Shown here: piece by piece, positions 61,745 through 64,000 of the stretch
Position numbering within the stretch: position 1 is the first letter of the stretch
Layout of the letters: every line of letters begins with the position of its first letter
Assembly (NCBI RefSeq): GCF_014284195.1
Contig: NZ_JACOGC010000001.1
Location: 248,001-312,000, forward strand
Length of the DNA: 64,000 bases
Direction: 5' to 3'
From: Cognatundibacterium griseum
GTDB lineage: Bacteria; Pseudomonadota; Gammaproteobacteria; Burkholderiales; Burkholderiaceae_D
Notes under the pieces: generated by a model
Seen by the model: the letters and a program-made list of their open reading frames with translations, nothing else
Databases searched by the model: none
Told to the model about the DNA's origin: nothing
Translations under genes and position numbers: made by a program

Positions 61745-62164
61745 TTACTGGATGACGAAATTGACGAAAAACACATCGGTCACACCGTCATGTTCTTTCA
61801 GTCCCAGCACTCCATTCAGGCGTTCCTTGATTTCATCAATCAGCGCATGCTTGCCTTCGGAATTCTGAATCTGCGAAGACTCTTTGCCACTCAATAACAT
61901 AATCATCGAATGCCGGACAACGGGCATATACAACTTGATTTTGTCCGCAGCCTCGGCGCTGGCGACCTGCAGCGTGATATTGATCTGCAGGTAACGGTCA
62001 AAGCTGGACAGGTTGACGGTAAACGGTTCCAGCACCGCAGTCGGCGCGCCGGCGTTGGCACTGGCTTCTTTTCCGCCTGAATTGGCCAGTGCAGAACCCG
62101 ATTGCAGCGCGGACAGCAACAAGATCGCCGTCAGCAAGGTTTTCAAAGAAGTGATGTTCAGCAT
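61745..62164 (-). CDS. FliL-like protein, isolated
   Basis: The 139-residue protein has an N-terminal hydrophobic segment (LKTLLTAILLLSALQSGSALA) that may be a cleaved signal or anchor, and a body matching FliL: VLEPFTVNLSSFDRYLQINITLQVASAEAADKIKLYMPVVRHSMIMLL (residues about 45-92), and DVFFVNFVIQ at the end. FliL tunes stator function at the flagellar motor. No flagellar genes surround it, so it may be a paralogue with another membrane role. The start could also be a few residues downstream. Confidence 0.75.
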   Translation of the reverse strand: MLNITSLKTLLTAILLLSALQSGSALANSGGKEASANAGAPTAVLEPFTVNLSSFDRYLQINITLQVASAEAADKIKLYMPVVRHSMIMLLSGKESSQIQNSEGKHALIDEIKERLNGVLGLKEHDGVTDVFFVNFVIQ

Positions 62165-62278
62165 GGCAGGGCACTCCGGTTATTGCCTGTTCTAGTCATA
62201 AACTGGTTGCAGGGCAGGGCAGGGCGGGTGGCCTGCGTTGCACACATTGCCACTGCGCCCTCTCCCAGCATCTGATGA

Positions 62279-63946
62279 TTAAACGCTCAATGGTTTGTAG
62301 CGGATGCGTTTTGGTTTGGCACCTTCTTCACCCAGACGTTTTTTCTTGTCGGCTTCATATTCCTGATAGTTGCCGTCAAAGAAAGTTACCTGAGAATTGC
62401 CTTCAAACGCCAGAATATGCGTCGCGATACGGTCGAGGAACCAGCGGTCATGCGAGATCACCATGACGCTGCCGGCGAATTCCAGCAAGGCGTCTTCCAG
62501 CGCGCGCAGGGTTTCGACGTCCAGATCATTCGATGGTTCATCCAGCAGCAGCACATTGCCGCCCTGCAGCAATGTCTTTGCCAGATGCAGACGGCCACGC
62601 TCACCGCCGGACAGATTGCCGACGATCTTTTGCTGGTCGCCGCCTTTGAAGTTAAAGCGCCCCAGATACGCACGCGATGGCATTTCAAAACGGCCCACGG
62701 TCAGAATATCGGCGCCATTCGCGACATCTTCAAACACGGTCTTGGTATTGCCGAGATCCTCGCGTGACTGATCGACCAGCGAGATTTTGGCGGTCTGGCC
62801 GAGCACCACCTCGCCGCTGTCCGGCTGTTCCAGACCCTTGATCATTTTGAACAGTGTGGATTTACCGGCACCGTTCGGGCCGATGATGCCGACGATCGCG
62901 CCGGGCGGGATGCGGAAGCTGAGGTTGTCGATCAGCAGGCGGTCGCCGAAGGCTTTCGAGACATTTTTAAATTCAATGACCTCATTCCCCAGACGCTCAG
63001 CCACGGGAATGAAGATTTCCTGTGTTTCGTTACGCTTCTGGTATTCATGCTCGCTCATTTCATTGAAGCGTGCCAGACGCGCCTTGCTCTTGGCCTGACG
63101 CGCTTTCGGATTCTGACGCGACCATTCCAGTTCTTTCTGCAGCGCTTTCTGGCGTGCCGATTCGGTCGCTTCTTCCTGCTTCAGACGTGCCTGTTTCTGA
63201 TCCAGCCAGGAGGAATAATTGCCTTTCCACGGAATGCCGGCGCCACGGTCGAGTTCCAGTATCCATTCGGCGGCATTGTCGAGGAAGTAGCGATCATGCG
63301 TGATCGCGACGACGGTGCCGGGGAAGCGCAACAGGAATTGCTCCAGCCAGTCCACCGATTCCGCGTCCAAATGGTTGGTTGGTTCATCAAGCAGCAGCAT
63401 GTCGGGTTTTGACAACAGCAGACGGCACAGGGCGACACGGCGCTTTTCACCGCCGGACAGGACGCCGATCTTGGCATCCCAGGCGGGCAGGCGCAATGCG
63501 TCGGCCGCCATTTCCAGCTGCAACTCCACGTTGTCACCGGCAGAGGTGGAAATGATGGCTTCCAGACGTGCCTGCTCCTCGGCCAGCGCATCGAAATCAG
63601 CGTTTTCATCGGCATAAGCGGCATACACTTCTTCCAGCCGTGCTTTGGCGGCAAACACTTCGCCCAGTGCCGACTCGACGGCTTCCCGCACGGTCTGCTC
63701 AGGATCGAGCTGCGGCTCCTGCGGCAAGTAGCCGATATTCAGATTCGGCATCGGGACGGCTTCACCCTGAATATCGGTGTCCAGACCTGCCATGATTTTC
63801 AGCAGCGAGGATTTACCGGAGCCATTGAGCCCAAGCACGCCGATCTTGGCGCCCGGGAAGAAGGAGAGGGAGATATCTTTCAGAATCTGGCGTTTGGGCG
63901 GCACGATTTTGCCGACGCGGTTCATGGTATAGACGTAATTAGCCAT
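62279..63946 (-). CDS. ettA: Energy-dependent translational throttle protein EttA (ABC-F)
   Basis: The 555-residue ABC-F ATPase has two nucleotide-binding domains: Walker A GLNGSGKSSLLKIMAG and signature LSGGEKRRVALCRLLL in the first, [16 protein letters not shown] and LSGGERGRLHLAKTLL in the second. MANYVYTMNRVGKIVPPKRQ at the start, the arm insertion (about 95-130) and the P-site tRNA-interacting linker (ELEWSRQNPKARQAKSKARLARF, about 270-292) are characteristic of EttA. EttA binds the ribosomal E site and gates the first peptide bond by ATP/ADP ratio. The gene reads leftward into a short gap with nothing recognised before fliL-like. Confidence 0.96.
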   Translation of the reverse strand: MANYVYTMNRVGKIVPPKRQILKDISLSFFPGAKIGVLGLNGSGKSSLLKIMAGLDTDIQGEAVPMPNLNIGYLPQEPQLDPEQTVREAVESALGEVFAAKARLEEVYAAYADENADFDALAEEQARLEAIISTSAGDNVELQLEMAADALRLPAWDAKIGVLSGGEKRRVALCRLLLSKPDMLLLDEPTNHLDAESVDWLEQFLLRFPGTVVAITHDRYFLDNAAEWILELDRGAGIPWKGNYSSWLDQKQARLKQEEATESARQKALQKELEWSRQNPKARQAKSKARLARFNEMSEHEYQKRNETQEIFIPVAERLGNEVIEFKNVSKAFGDRLLIDNLSFRIPPGAIVGIIGPNGAGKSTLFKMIKGLEQPDSGEVVLGQTAKISLVDQSREDLGNTKTVFEDVANGADILTVGRFEMPSRAYLGRFNFKGGDQQKIVGNLSGGERGRLHLAKTLLQGGNVLLLDEPSNDLDVETLRALEDALLEFAGSVMVISHDRWFLDRIATHILAFEGNSQVTFFDGNYQEYEADKKKRLGEEGAKPKRIRYKPLSV

Positions 63947-64000
63947 TTTTGCGATGTTTTAGATGGAAAACAGAATGACCGCAAGGATACCTCAAGCAAG

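Overview
The window looks like a chromosomal segment of a betaproteobacterium of the order Burkholderiales, most likely family Oxalobacteraceae. This rests on gene content and order rather than on rRNA: an rsmB-DUF4390-ntrY-ntrX string, an NtrX-type regulator without an AAA+ domain, DUF1840/DUF2288/DUF3567 proteins, a TorF-glnK-amtB operon, many outer-membrane porins, and moderate GC (mid-50s by eye). No rRNA, tRNA, CRISPR array or intact insertion sequence was seen.

Layout. 1-1610: terminator and mnmE. 1593-3920: an AT-richer block inserted at the 3' end of mnmE, bounded by a repeat of the mnmE end, carrying an exported alpha/beta hydrolase, a HEPN-motif protein, an orphan reading frame and arm-site-like repeats; it reads as a remnant island with no integrase left. 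3954-12351: YciI-like protein, class II amidotransferase with a LysR regulator, a four-gene BMP/nucleoside-type ABC importer, glycerate kinase. 12466-21637: serine hydrolase, exported metallophosphoesterase, TonB-dependent receptor, outer-membrane barrel plus small periplasmic binding protein, chemoreceptor. 21779-23637: ClpP-like protease and M20 amidohydrolase. 23938-24223: two tandem small RNA units with an anti-Shine-Dalgarno-like core.

24234-34644 is a purine-catabolism region. Two divergent operons face each other across a pair of identical 12-bp palindromes: leftward uraH-puuD-alc-allA, rightward gntR-puuE-uraD, then a porin. Together they encode every step from urate to glyoxylate plus two urea (PuuD, UraH, UraD, PuuE, Alc, AllA). 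Adenine deaminase and XdhC lie nearby and feed purines toward urate; the BMP-type importer and glycerate kinase in the left part could supply nucleosides and use glyoxylate-derived carbon. Between them sit a class D beta-lactamase and an unknown protein.

34775-44864: housekeeping and nitrogen signalling, with a leftward run of DUF1840, lipase, LysE, rsmB, DUF4390, ntrY, ntrX and a P-loop-less CobW-like protein. 44937-54821: GNAT enzyme, M20 peptidase, orphan hybrid-domain histidine kinase, DUF1800/DUF1501 pair, DUF2076, comM. 54822-58349: ubiK, then a nitrogen-regulated TorF porin-glnK-amtB operon with a well-formed sigma-54 promoter and three NtrC-like upstream sites. 58480-63946: TPR protein, small proteins of unknown role, IMPACT-family protein, an isolated FliL-like protein and ettA.

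The most interesting items are the tandem anti-Shine-Dalgarno small RNAs, the mnmE-targeted remnant island, and the P-loop-less CobW-like protein overlapping ntrX.
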